Below are positions 26,782 to 34,204 of a DNA stretch of 64,000 nucleotides, piece after piece. Under the pieces are notes generated by a model. That model saw only the letters and a list, made by a program, of their open reading frames with translations. It was not told where the DNA came from and did no database searches. Source of the stretch: Anaerolineae bacterium (GTDB taxonomy: Bacteria > Pseudomonadota > Alphaproteobacteria > DSM-16000 > Inquilinaceae); NCBI GenBank assembly GCA_028285185.1, contig JANQQD010000065.1, positions 40,555 through 104,554 of the forward strand. The letters are read 5' to 3'. The position numbers and the translations under genes are program-made. Positions within the stretch are counted from its first letter, which is position 1; every line of letters starts with the position of its first letter.

Positions 26782-26809
26782 CGTGGGCCGGCGGCTGTCT
26801 CGCTTAGCG

Positions 26810-27610
26810 TTAGGTGGACAGGACCCGGTGAAGCCGGATCTCGGCTTCACGGATCTCCTGCTCGCGCACTTCCGCTTCCTCGTCGTCCACGTCGGCAACT
26901 TGATCATGCTGCGGAAGCGGATCGATCGCTTTCGGCTGGGCCGGCTGGGCTTTGGATGACCCGGCTGCTGCCTTACGAAGCGCGTCGAGATCGACACGGT
27001 TTATCCAGATACCGCCACCCGTCTGGTGGTAGTCATCAAGCAGTCGCTCCGCCCAGTCGGCGAGCGGCCGCATGTCGATACCCTTGGCCTTCGCCAACTG
27101 CACCGCGCTGGCGTTGGCAGGAACGTTGACGAGGCTACATTCCAGCAATTCCTGCCGCTTGAAGTCGATGCCCCACGGCCGGTCATCGTCCTCAACCCAA
27201 ACCCATTCCTTCGGCAGGAATCCAACCGAACACGTCTTCACGACACCGGCCACCGCCAAGTTCCAGAGCATGTCCGAAAAAGGGTCGACGCCCGCCCGGG
27301 TAAACGCGAGATCGCCCTCGAGGTCGGGCGACGTCGTCATGTTGATCCAGCGACCGATTGCCGGCGTTCGGTGATCGTGGTGCCAGAGTGCCGGCGCGTC
27401 GGCCGGCAGTTCCCAACCGGATTGATCGATCGTGTCATGATGCCGATCGATATCGCCGGTCGACATCACGTAACGGATCGTCCGCGCCTCCTGATCGATC
27501 GCCCTTTGTACGCCGAAGGACTTCACGGTTGCTGGCTGGTCAGGTGCGTCGCCGGCGCGGGCCCGCTTCTTGAAGTCGTCGATGTCCAGCCAAGTCGGAT
27601 CGTCAGGCAT
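26810..27610 (-). CDS. Prohead protease, HK97 family (S78-like)
   Basis: Encodes 266 residues from ATG 27610, overlapping the portal stop by 8 bp. The catalytic His lies in LWHHDHRTP (~94) and the Ser in CSVGFLPKE (~138), with the following KRQELLECSLVNVPANASA strand typical of the family. It cleaves the capsid delta domain during maturation. A long acidic tail (~200-266) may act as scaffold or self-cleavage region. Confidence 0.93.
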   Translation of the reverse strand: MPDDPTWLDIDDFKKRARAGDAPDQPATVKSFGVQRAIDQEARTIRYVMSTGDIDRHHDTIDQSGWELPADAPALWHHDHRTPAIGRWINMTTSPDLEGDLAFTRAGVDPFSDMLWNLAVAGVVKTCSVGFLPKEWVWVEDDDRPWGIDFKRQELLECSLVNVPANASAVQLAKAKGIDMRPLADWAERLLDDYHQTGGGIWINRVDLDALRKAAAGSSKAQPAQPKAIDPLPQHDQVADVDDEEAEVREQEIREAEIRLHRVLST

Positions 27611-28964
27611 CGTCCGTTTCCTCTTTTTCGTCGTCCTCTTTCCCGGCGTCGTCATCGGCCGGCTCGGCGATCGGATCCTTACCGCCGGCTGGCGTGACGT
27701 AGACGACATCGCCGTTCGGATTGACGTAAGCGGTGTTGAGCGGTCGAGCGTAGACGTTCCCGGCCGGATCGGGGTTGCGGCCTTCACCGATCCGCCATTC
27801 GTTCAACAGCAATGCACCGGACTGCTGCTGGATCCTGTTGCCCTCTTGCCGCTGTTTGAAATCCGCTCGCAGCAGCCGGCTGACGTCGAACTCGACGAAC
27901 ACGTCCTCTGGGAGATCGAAAGACAGTGCGAACTGTGCCTCGAACGCCTCGAAGATCGGCATCAGCGTCTGGTCGTAGTAGTTCCGCCTGGAAGCCTCCT
28001 GGCTGTTGTTGCCGGCTGACTTGTCCATCCGCTGGACCATGTGCAGCGGCACACGGAAGCCCCCGCAGATCTGTTCGTCGGTCAGTTTCAATTGCTCGAC
28101 AAACTGCAGGTCGACCGATGACATGCCGAGTTGCTCGTACTCCAAGCCCTCTTCGAGGATCGCTGTGGTTCCTGCCTGTCTCGGGCCGGCGTGCCGTTGG
28201 GACCAACTGGCACGCAGTCGTTGGGCAGCTGGCTCGCTCAGTTGGCCTTTGTGCTTCAACACGCCGGTGGGCTGGGCACCGTTCGCCAGCAGTGAGCCAC
28301 TGAGTTGGTTGCCCGCCATCGACACGCCGATGGCCTCTCGAAGTTGGGCCAACGGCGACAGACCAACGATGCCGTCGAACGTCAGTCCGCGGACATGAAA
28401 GATGTCATAGTCCGGGACCATGATCGGGACGTCCCGGAGCACCGCGTTCTCCAAAGTCGTCCGCCGGCTAATCGCATAGAAGAGGCGACCATCCTCGGCC
28501 TCATAGAGGGTCACGGATCCCGGATGGACCGGCCATAGTCCGGTCGGCTGGCCGCGCTCGTTTCGCAGGATCACGGCAATCGCATTGCCTCGGAATCCCC
28601 AGGCAGCTCCCATCGCCATCAGGAACGAGACGATCGACATGTCCGGTCGGCGATGGGGCGTCCGCAGTATCCCGTACAGCGGATGGTCTCGGGCGAGTTC
28701 CCGCCCCCCATCCGCTCGGCGTCGCCAGAGTTTGGGAGGCGTCTTGGCGAAGTCCTCGGCGATGACCCGAACGCAGGCGTAAACGGTCGCCACGCGCATG
28801 GCCGTAGCGTCGTTGACCTGGACGCCGGCCGAACTCTGAGGCCCACCGAATAGTCCAACGAGAGTGTCGCTCGGGTTCTGGGTGCTGCCGAGGGTTGACT
28901 TGGCGCGGCCCATTCCGACGAGCGGAAGGAATCGGCGCCAGAACGAGGCATCTGCCATACCCAT
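27603..28964 (-). CDS. Portal protein, HK97 gp3 family
   Basis: Encodes 453 residues. Hallmarks are VNDATAMRVATVYACVRVIAED near 52-73, the LWRRRADGG and HPLYGILR pair, a GNAIAVILRNERG wing segment, DIFHVRGLTFDG, and the FRVPLHMV/NNSQEASRRNYYDQTL stretch near 310-330. The dodecamer forms the DNA entry vertex and binds TerL. The acidic C-terminal 15 residues are disordered. It overlaps TerL by one base. Confidence 0.95.
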   Translation of the reverse strand: MGMADASFWRRFLPLVGMGRAKSTLGSTQNPSDTLVGLFGGPQSSAGVQVNDATAMRVATVYACVRVIAEDFAKTPPKLWRRRADGGRELARDHPLYGILRTPHRRPDMSIVSFLMAMGAAWGFRGNAIAVILRNERGQPTGLWPVHPGSVTLYEAEDGRLFYAISRRTTLENAVLRDVPIMVPDYDIFHVRGLTFDGIVGLSPLAQLREAIGVSMAGNQLSGSLLANGAQPTGVLKHKGQLSEPAAQRLRASWSQRHAGPRQAGTTAILEEGLEYEQLGMSSVDLQFVEQLKLTDEQICGGFRVPLHMVQRMDKSAGNNSQEASRRNYYDQTLMPIFEAFEAQFALSFDLPEDVFVEFDVSRLLRADFKQRQEGNRIQQQSGALLLNEWRIGEGRNPDPAGNVYARPLNTAYVNPNGDVVYVTPAGGKDPIAEPADDDAGKEDDEKEETDDA

Positions 28965-30658
28965 CAGACAACGATCAAACCGCGGTCTTCATAGACCGAT
29001 CGGCCGCGCTGAGGCTCAGGGTTCAGGCTCATGAGGTGAGCGGCGTTCAGCATTGCCATGAACGGATCGATCTTCCCGTAGCCGGATGCGGAGCGTTCAA
29101 CCAAGACTGCTGTCGACGTCTGGCGGATCCGCGCGTTGCCGACGCACCACGCCATCATCGGCGAACCGGAATGTGAGAACGTTCCGTCGAGCAGTTTCCG
29201 CTCCACCGTCTTCTGTGCGCCCATCAACCTGATGCCCTGCGCGACACCGGTCAGCAGCTTGTTGTCCTCGGTGATCTCGATCTCCGCGAGCGCGTCAACC
29301 GCACCACCGACCCCTGCCGGATCCGCGCCGACCATCGCCAGCAAACCGCTGTCCTTGATCCGCCCCACTGTTTCGCAAAGCCAGTTCAGATCGTCGGGCA
29401 ACTGTTCGACGACCGTTAGATCACCGTCCCTTTCGAAGTCCCGATACTTCGGCTCATCTGCCTTTCGGCGCTCTATACCGGCTGGGCTGATCAGCGCATG
29501 GCACCAACAAAGCCAACGGCGCGTGTCGATCTCCCGGCCGATGATCGCAACGCCGAAGAGATCATCCAGACCGCCGCCGTCGATCCCGACCGTCACCACC
29601 TCCGACCAGTCGAGCAACGCATCAAGGGTCAGTTCCGGATCCGCGGCGCCCGCCCAGTGAGGCGCGCCAGCCCAGCCCTTGACAGCAAGGGTTGTTTGGA
29701 TTTCGACGTTCAGGTGTTTTGCAAGGAACCCCTGCCGGGCACCTGGGTCTGTCTCGCCCGCTAGGTTCGCCTCCTTGAACCTATCGACCAACAGTTCCGT
29801 ATCGACTGACTTGCCTAAGTTCGGGTTCGTTACATAGAAGTTCTCCGGCTTTAGATGCTCCTCCCTTTGCAGCATCTCGGGCGGGAACTCATATATTACT
29901 GGTAAGCTTCGCTTGTCCTCGATCCGTCCGTCACGGACAGCTCGGAAGTAATCCAACTTCTGCTTGAACACCCCTGCCGGCGGCTCGTCCGATTGCGTTG
30001 ACGAGTAGATGACGAACCCCTCCGGCCGCGACATGAGTCCGCCAGTGGCCTCCCGCAACATGTTTGCGGCGTTCGCTCGCTTGCCAAACAGCCAGAGCTC
30101 GTCGACCAGGACACCGGCGGCCTTCTTGCCGCTGACCGTCTCGCAGTCGGCCGCAACCACCTTCAGCGTCGCTCGGGTTTTCCTATGCGTGATCAGCTTC
30201 AGATGAGGCTGAACATGCATCAACGTCTGAAGGTCCGGATCCGCTGCGATTGCATCCCTGGCCGGGTTGAAATCGTTGTCGGCGACCTCCTTCGTGGGAG
30301 CCAGGATCAAGAACTCGTTAGAGGTTCGCCAGTTCTGCAACAGGGCGGTCAGCATGATGCCGGCGGCGTTCGTGCTCTTAGCGTTCTTCTTCGACACCAG
30401 GAGCAAGAACTCGCGTATCAGTCGGCGACCCATCTCGGCGTCATAGGCGCCGAAGAGAACCCTCGGCAGGTCAAACACCCAGGGCAGGCACGCTTCACCA
30501 AAGGTCGGCTCGCCGGGCGCGTCGACAATCCGCAGCCCCCGGAGAATCCTAAGCGCTGCCTCCGCTTGTTCCGGAAACAAAGCAGGGCAGGGGACCAGGC
30601 TTTCGCCGGCAACGATCCGTCGTTCCCAGTCCGGACACGCCGTCGACCAATCCATCAA
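28964..30658 (-). CDS. Terminase large subunit
   Basis: Encodes 564 residues. The ATPase has a variant Walker A VSKKNAKST (88-96) and Walker B GVLVDELW (182-189). The C-terminal RNase H-like nuclease shows its first Asp in VGIDGGGLDD (~357-366), with a later MVGADPAGVGG. It packages DNA into the prohead and cuts concatemers. The family is that of HK97-type TerL. It overlaps TerS by ATGA. Confidence 0.95.
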   Translation of the reverse strand: MMDWSTACPDWERRIVAGESLVPCPALFPEQAEAALRILRGLRIVDAPGEPTFGEACLPWVFDLPRVLFGAYDAEMGRRLIREFLLLVSKKNAKSTNAAGIMLTALLQNWRTSNEFLILAPTKEVADNDFNPARDAIAADPDLQTLMHVQPHLKLITHRKTRATLKVVAADCETVSGKKAAGVLVDELWLFGKRANAANMLREATGGLMSRPEGFVIYSSTQSDEPPAGVFKQKLDYFRAVRDGRIEDKRSLPVIYEFPPEMLQREEHLKPENFYVTNPNLGKSVDTELLVDRFKEANLAGETDPGARQGFLAKHLNVEIQTTLAVKGWAGAPHWAGAADPELTLDALLDWSEVVTVGIDGGGLDDLFGVAIIGREIDTRRWLCWCHALISPAGIERRKADEPKYRDFERDGDLTVVEQLPDDLNWLCETVGRIKDSGLLAMVGADPAGVGGAVDALAEIEITEDNKLLTGVAQGIRLMGAQKTVERKLLDGTFSHSGSPMMAWCVGNARIRQTSTAVLVERSASGYGKIDPFMAMLNAAHLMSLNPEPQRGRSVYEDRGLIVV

Positions 30659-31080
30659 TTTGAGTTGTCGACCGCCAGCATCGGGCCCTGCGGCACCGGA
30701 TAACGCTCACCCTCAGCCACTCGGTCGGCTTCTCGCCTCTGTCGCTCCTTCTTGCCCTCCGGCTCCGGCTTGCCTCGTCGTACACGGTCGTCAGCGCCAG
30801 CCACCTGCATCTTCTGATCCAGGTGCTTCATCGCCGTGACGTTCCCCTTCTTGGCCGCTCTCTCCAGTCGGACCAGGTTTTCGACCATCTTGCGAGCGCG
30901 GCCGGTCTTCAACTCCTCCCGGAAGTGTTTGCGCAGCGTCACGTCCGAGCAGCCGACGGCGCGAGCGATGTCGTCATCGGAGACACCCGCTGCGGACGCC
31001 AACATCACCTTTTGACGGAGGGCATTCGTCACCCTGAACTCGGGACGACCCATCCGCTTCCCTGGCTGCTCCTCCGACAT
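30655..31080 (-). CDS. Terminase small subunit
   Basis: Encodes 141 residues. An N-terminal helix-turn-helix (VMLASAAGVSDDDIARAVG followed by CSDVTLRKHFREEL) recognises the packaging site, and the middle is a helical oligomerisation region (RKMVENLVRLERAAKKGN). The C-terminal third is basic and then low-complexity. It is the first late structural gene, with TerL next. Confidence 0.9.
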   Translation of the reverse strand: MSEEQPGKRMGRPEFRVTNALRQKVMLASAAGVSDDDIARAVGCSDVTLRKHFREELKTGRARKMVENLVRLERAAKKGNVTAMKHLDQKMQVAGADDRVRRGKPEPEGKKERQRREADRVAEGERYPVPQGPMLAVDNSN

Positions 31081-31224
31081 TCTTGCCCGATTCCGACCTA
31101 AGCCCGGATTTCCACCAGAGGAAAAAATGTGCGCGTGACGGGGGCGGTGGTCATGTCTAGAGCGGCCCTCTGAAGAATAGAACCCCCCTTACCCTTGCAT
31201 CGAAGATCTTCAAACGGAGGCGTG

Positions 31225-31542
31225 CTATCTTGCTGCACGGGCGCGATATCCTTTCGACACATGGCACGATCCGCATAGAGCCTTGCCGTTATCGACGTCG
31301 TACTTGGCTCCACCGTCTTTCAACTCGACGATATGGTCCGCGAACAGCCGCTTGCCGGTCGCGCCGCAGTCCTGGCAGCAGCCGCCAGCGCGCTTGATCA
31401 CGGCCTTCGCCCAGGCCTTGTGCTCGGGCCTTCCATAGTGGTCATCGCGGACCTTCGGTGGAGGAGTGAGCCGGGACGGCGCCTTGGTCCCCAGCCGGTT
31501 GCCGACGGTGCGCAACGTATGGCCACTCCCGCTTTCGCTCAC
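31225..31542 (-). CDS. HNH endonuclease next to terminase
   Basis: Encodes up to 105 residues. HNH signature: CQDCG (~55), the FADHIVELKDGG core with DH, the N of DNGKALCGSCH and the second Cys pair. HNH proteins directly before terS aid terminase cleavage in many HK97-like phages. The GTG at 31542 lies inside the toxin-antitoxin operator, and a later GTG (for example at residue 12, VGNRLGTK) is possible. The gene is divergent from the toxin gene. Confidence 0.88.
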   Translation of the reverse strand: MSESGSGHTLRTVGNRLGTKAPSRLTPPPKVRDDHYGRPEHKAWAKAVIKRAGGCCQDCGATGKRLFADHIVELKDGGAKYDVDNGKALCGSCHVSKGYRARAAR

Positions 31543-31585
31543 TCTGAGTGAATTATTCGGTTGCCCCTGTGCTCACTCTGTGTGA
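31539..31585. promoter_or_regulatory. Tandem palindromic operators between HNH and toxin genes
   Basis: Two near-identical 13-bp palindromes occur: TCACTCTGAGTGA (31539-31551, perfect around a central T) and TCACTCTGTGTGA (31573-31585), centres 34 bp apart, close to three helical turns. They sit just upstream of the toxin-antitoxin pair and the first covers the HNH start codon. The HTH antitoxin is the obvious candidate ligand. Confidence 0.65.
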
Positions 31586-31608
31586 ATATAGAGCCAATGG
31601 AGGGCGCG

Positions 31609-31854
31609 ATGCAGGTTCGGATCACCAAGGAAGCTGACAAGGAAATCCGACGCATCGGCCCGGCTGGTAAGCGGATTGCAGCCAAGATCCGGCAGTACGC
31701 CGCGGACCCAGAAAGCCTGGCGAACAACGTCAAGTCGCTGAAGGGCAGCAGCACACTGCGGCTTCGGGTCGGCGACCACCGAGTGATTTTCGAGATCGAG
31801 GGCGATACGATGATCGTCCTGAAAGTGCGGACACGAGGCGAAGCCTATGACTGA
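31609..31854 (+). CDS. RelE/HigB-like toxin
   Basis: Encodes 81 residues from ATG 31609 (GGAGGG 5 nt upstream; another in-frame ATG at 31597). The sequence QVRITKEADKEIRRI, a helical KRIAAKIRQYA, KSLKGSSTLRLRVGDHRVIFE and ending MIVLKVRTRGEAYD is the standard RelE/ParE fold. It is probably an mRNA interferase acting at the ribosome. The gene precedes and overlaps the antitoxin by 8 bp. Confidence 0.92.
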   Translation: MQVRITKEADKEIRRIGPAGKRIAAKIRQYAADPESLANNVKSLKGSSTLRLRVGDHRVIFEIEGDTMIVLKVRTRGEAYD

Positions 31855-32233
31855 CACCGTCACGATTAGCCGAGTTGACTACGACGCTATGCAGGAACGC
31901 CTGCAGGCGTACGAAGCCCTGCTCGAAGAGCTTCAGGACGCCCGGGACCTCGCCGCCGCTGCCGAGCGACGAAACGACGAAACCATCCCGTTCGAGATGA
32001 CCGAGCGGATGCTCGACGGCGAGAGCCCAGTCAGGGTTTGGCGCGAGCATCGCGGTCTGACTGCGCGCAGCGTAGCGCAGAAGGCGGGACTATCCTCGCC
32101 CATGATGACCGCGATTGAGACGGGGAAGCGCATTCCGTCGCTGCCCATGGCCCGGGCAATCGCGGCGGCTCTCGACGTCGGGCTCGACGACCTATTCCTC
32201 GACGCGAGCCCATCCAACGAAGAGGGGTCGTGA
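31847..32233 (+). CDS. XRE-family antitoxin (HigA-like)
   Basis: Encodes 128 residues. The N-terminal ~45 residues form a PHD/toxin-binding-like helix pair (ISRVDYDAMQERLQAYEALLEEL). The C-terminal HTH (VWREHRGLTARSVAQKAGLSSPMMTAIETGKR) is Cro/CI type. It neutralises the toxin and should repress the operon through the two palindromes upstream. The pair stabilises the prophage or acts in abortive defence. Confidence 0.92.
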   Translation: MTDTVTISRVDYDAMQERLQAYEALLEELQDARDLAAAAERRNDETIPFEMTERMLDGESPVRVWREHRGLTARSVAQKAGLSSPMMTAIETGKRIPSLPMARAIAAALDVGLDDLFLDASPSNEEGS

Positions 32234-32255
32234 TCCGCCTACATACCCACCCCCT

Positions 32256-32291
32256 AAACGCAAAGCGCCCGCCGTCTCTCTCGGCAGGCGC
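32256..32291 (-). terminator. Terminator at the end of the early left operon
   Basis: On the minus strand GCGCCTGCCG (32291-32282) pairs with CGGCGGGCGC (32274-32265, one mismatch), followed by TTTGCGTTT. It lies 45 bp after the stop at 32336 and separates early genes from the toxin-antitoxin and late region. It also faces the antitoxin gene end on the other strand. Confidence 0.75.
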
Positions 32292-32335
32292 AGTTCTATC
32301 CCTGCGCAGATATAGGTCAAACTCTGCCCGTCGTG

Positions 32336-33007
32336 TCAATAGTCCCGTAGATGGTAGACAGGCTCGATCGCCTCTAGAGCCCGCACAAGCCGCCCCATCA
32401 GTACCTGTCGCCGCCATCCGCTCTTCCCGCCGAGTTTGCTGATCGACCGCCCGTGGCAGCACACCTCAATCGCGGTGAGTCGGCACTCCTCTGGCATCGC
32501 GGCGACGGCTTTACGGTAGGTCTGAAGGGCGATCAGCTGATACTCGGGTAGTCCGCTCATCGGGCTGCGCCGGATGATCAAGAGCGGGTCATGCTCGCTG
32601 GCGCCACAGACGCCCCGGGCCCAATCGCCATAGAGTCCGTTTCCCGCAGCGTGCTGTAGATCCGTGATCAAGCCTCGCGCGCGATAGGTATCTATCGGCA
32701 TGGTCACGACGTGGTGCCGCTGCCCCGCACGATCGGCTGGCACGGAGTAGATCTCGGTCTCGTCGCCGTGCTGTGCCTGCCAATCAAGGGGATCGGAGGT
32801 GCGCGCGCGGTCGGCGTCGGCCGCAGCCTTGATCTGACGAGCCGCTTCCCGTTCCGCTTCGGTGCTGAGCAACAGTTGCCGGTGGATGCGATCACTCGGC
32901 CCGAACCTTGCCAACGGGTCTGTGAGCACTGTCTTGGCCTCACCGCCGGCGTATCCGTCGCGATCGAACACCTCCGTTTTCCGTGGCTTGCTCAGCGCAG
33001 CCTCCAT
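32336..33007 (-). CDS. Last gene of the early operon, possible late regulator
   Basis: Encodes 223 residues from ATG 33007 (an ATG at 33040 directly follows a hairpin stem, so the start is uncertain). The mid region is polar and helical. The C-terminus (~residues 175-215) shows AIEVCCHGRSISKLGGKSGWRRQVLMGRLVRALEAI, a helix-turn-helix-like ending similar to DUF6456-type phage proteins. Its place before the late operon suggests a late-gene activator or antiterminator, an inference from lambda Q position only. Confidence 0.65.
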   Translation of the reverse strand: MEAALSKPRKTEVFDRDGYAGGEAKTVLTDPLARFGPSDRIHRQLLLSTEAEREAARQIKAAADADRARTSDPLDWQAQHGDETEIYSVPADRAGQRHHVVTMPIDTYRARGLITDLQHAAGNGLYGDWARGVCGASEHDPLLIIRRSPMSGLPEYQLIALQTYRKAVAAMPEECRLTAIEVCCHGRSISKLGGKSGWRRQVLMGRLVRALEAIEPVYHLRDY

Positions 33008-33040
33008 TGCCGGTTGCCCGTCACACCTCCGTCGCGGCAT

Positions 33041-33076
33041 CACGGGGCTGCCGCGCGTTCGCACAACAGCCCCGTG
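33041..33076 (-). repeat. Hairpin closing the pentamer region
   Basis: A perfect 10-bp stem, CACGGGGCTG (33041-33050) and CAGCCCCGTG (33067-33076), with a 16-nt loop. It lies between array B and the last early gene, and its left arm directly abuts the ATG at 33040. There is no T run, so it may be a structural boundary, RNA-stability element or translational block rather than a terminator. Confidence 0.7.
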
Positions 33077-33566
33077 CGGACCATCGCTTGGTCATGCGTG
33101 GGCCACCGCGCGTCCCGGGGCGCTCCCGTCCAAGGCGCGCCTTCCCTGGCCTGTCCAGGACCGCCAGACCCGACCGAGCCTTCGCTCCACGCGCCAGGCC
33201 TTGGGTTGACCGCCTCTCCAGGCCATTCCTGGTCCGGCCGTGCCGTGCCGGTCCACAACTGCCGTGGCTTCCAAGCCGCGACATTGCGGGCCTATCCTTG
33301 ACCGCCTTGCCAAGGCCTTCGGTTACAGACCAAACCTTCGCTCGCCGCGCCACTACGCTGCCGCCTTGCCTTGTCTGACCCGACCCCGCCGCGCCATCGC
33401 TTCCATGAGCGCCACGCATCGCCGCTCCCGACCTAGCCACGCCGGACCGCGACCGCCATTCCAGGCCCGTCCTCGGCAGGCCTATCCATGCCATGCCGCG
33501 TCGCGCCACGCCCTCCCCCACCGCAACCGCCCCACCCTGCCTGGCAACGCCAGTACAATCCTTTGC
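33077..33566 (-). repeat. Pentanucleotide-phased array B
   Basis: The plus strand reads in 5-nt steps with CC recurring at the same phase (for example CCTAT CCATG CCATG CCGCG, 33480-33500), that is NNNGG on the transcribed minus strand. The phase slips now and then, but 5-nt spacing dominates the whole stretch. The pentamers differ, so this is not a simple microsatellite. The word TTGACCGCC or a close form recurs (33206, 33298, 33450). Open frames here are long on several frames and give Arg/Gly/Pro-rich nonsense, so I consider it non-coding. Confidence 0.85.
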
Positions 33567-33603
33567 ATCCTCCGCCATCATGAACGGAGGGATCGTCTAC
33601 TTG
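33557..33603 (-). repeat. Hairpin module copy 2, head of array B
   Basis: ATCCTCCG (33567-33574) pairs with CGGAGG(G)AT (33585-33593) with a single bulged G. The flanks CAATCCTTTGCATCC and GGATCGTCTAC match the copy at 34158-34204. In transcript order the module comes just before array B. The stem sequence differs from copy 1 by compensatory changes. Confidence 0.75.
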
Positions 33604-34157
33604 GCCGCCAAACCATGCCGCTCCAACCGACCCTGGGCCCGCCTGAGCCGCCTTAGCATGCCGTGGCACACCCAACCCCTCGCAGCCAAACCTTGACCGC
33701 CGTGGCCCGTCTTGCCACGCCCCGACAATCGCATCCGCGACCGCCGCTCCTGGTCTTGCCACGTCCGACCTAGCCATGTCGGGCCTCTTCGCAGCCGCCT
33801 GAACTCGCCTATCCTCGGCCCACCACAACCGGCCTTGCCGCTACCGCCTCGACCGGCCTTGCCCAACGTTACCTCCGCGCGCCAATCCTTCGCTCGGCCG
33901 CCAGGCCAATCCAGTCCTAGGCTAGCCGGGACTTGACAGCCTGACCCGACCTTGTCGCTCCCGGCCCCGCCGTGTCAGGCCAGGCCTCACCTCGACCGCC
34001 TGGCCAAACCGCTGAGCGCCTCACCCAGCCCTGCCTCTCCTTTTCGGGCCGCGCCTTGACCGCCATTCCCCACCTCGCCGCGCCGCACCTTGTCGTGCCA
34101 TGTCACGCCCATCCTCGACCGCCGGGCCGCGCCACACCCCGCCTTGGCATTCCTTCG
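33604..34157 (-). repeat. Pentanucleotide-phased array A
   Basis: Same NNNGG (minus strand) pattern as array B for ~550 bp, for example plus-strand TGCCA TGTCA CGCCC ATCCT (34096-34116). Recurrent words GACCGCC occur at 33693, 33737, 33992, 34056 and 34115. The array follows hairpin module 1 in transcript order and runs into module 2. Nothing recognisable is encoded. Confidence 0.85.
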
Positions 34158-34204
34158 CAATCCGCTGCATCCCCTGCCACGCAGACAGGGGGATCGATCT
34201 ACGC
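34158..34204 (-). repeat. Hairpin module copy 1, head of array A
   Basis: ATCCCCTG (34169-34176) pairs with CAGGGG(G)AT (34186-34194) with one bulged G, as in copy 2. Flanks CAATCCGCTGCATCC and GGATCGATCTAC correspond to copy 2. The stop codon TAG of the preceding RAMP-like gene lies inside the conserved right flank (GTAGA on the minus strand). Confidence 0.75.

Noticed and set aside
33021..33581. Long open frames inside the pentamer arrays
   Set aside because: They are Gly/Arg/Ala-rich translations of NNNGG pentamers, several frames are open at once on both strands, and no start site or fold is visible.
33041..34204. CRISPR array
   Set aside because: No repeat of 20-40 bp with unique spacers; the periodicity is 5 nt with variable content, and no cas1/cas2 nearby. 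Only two hairpin modules 600 bp apart.
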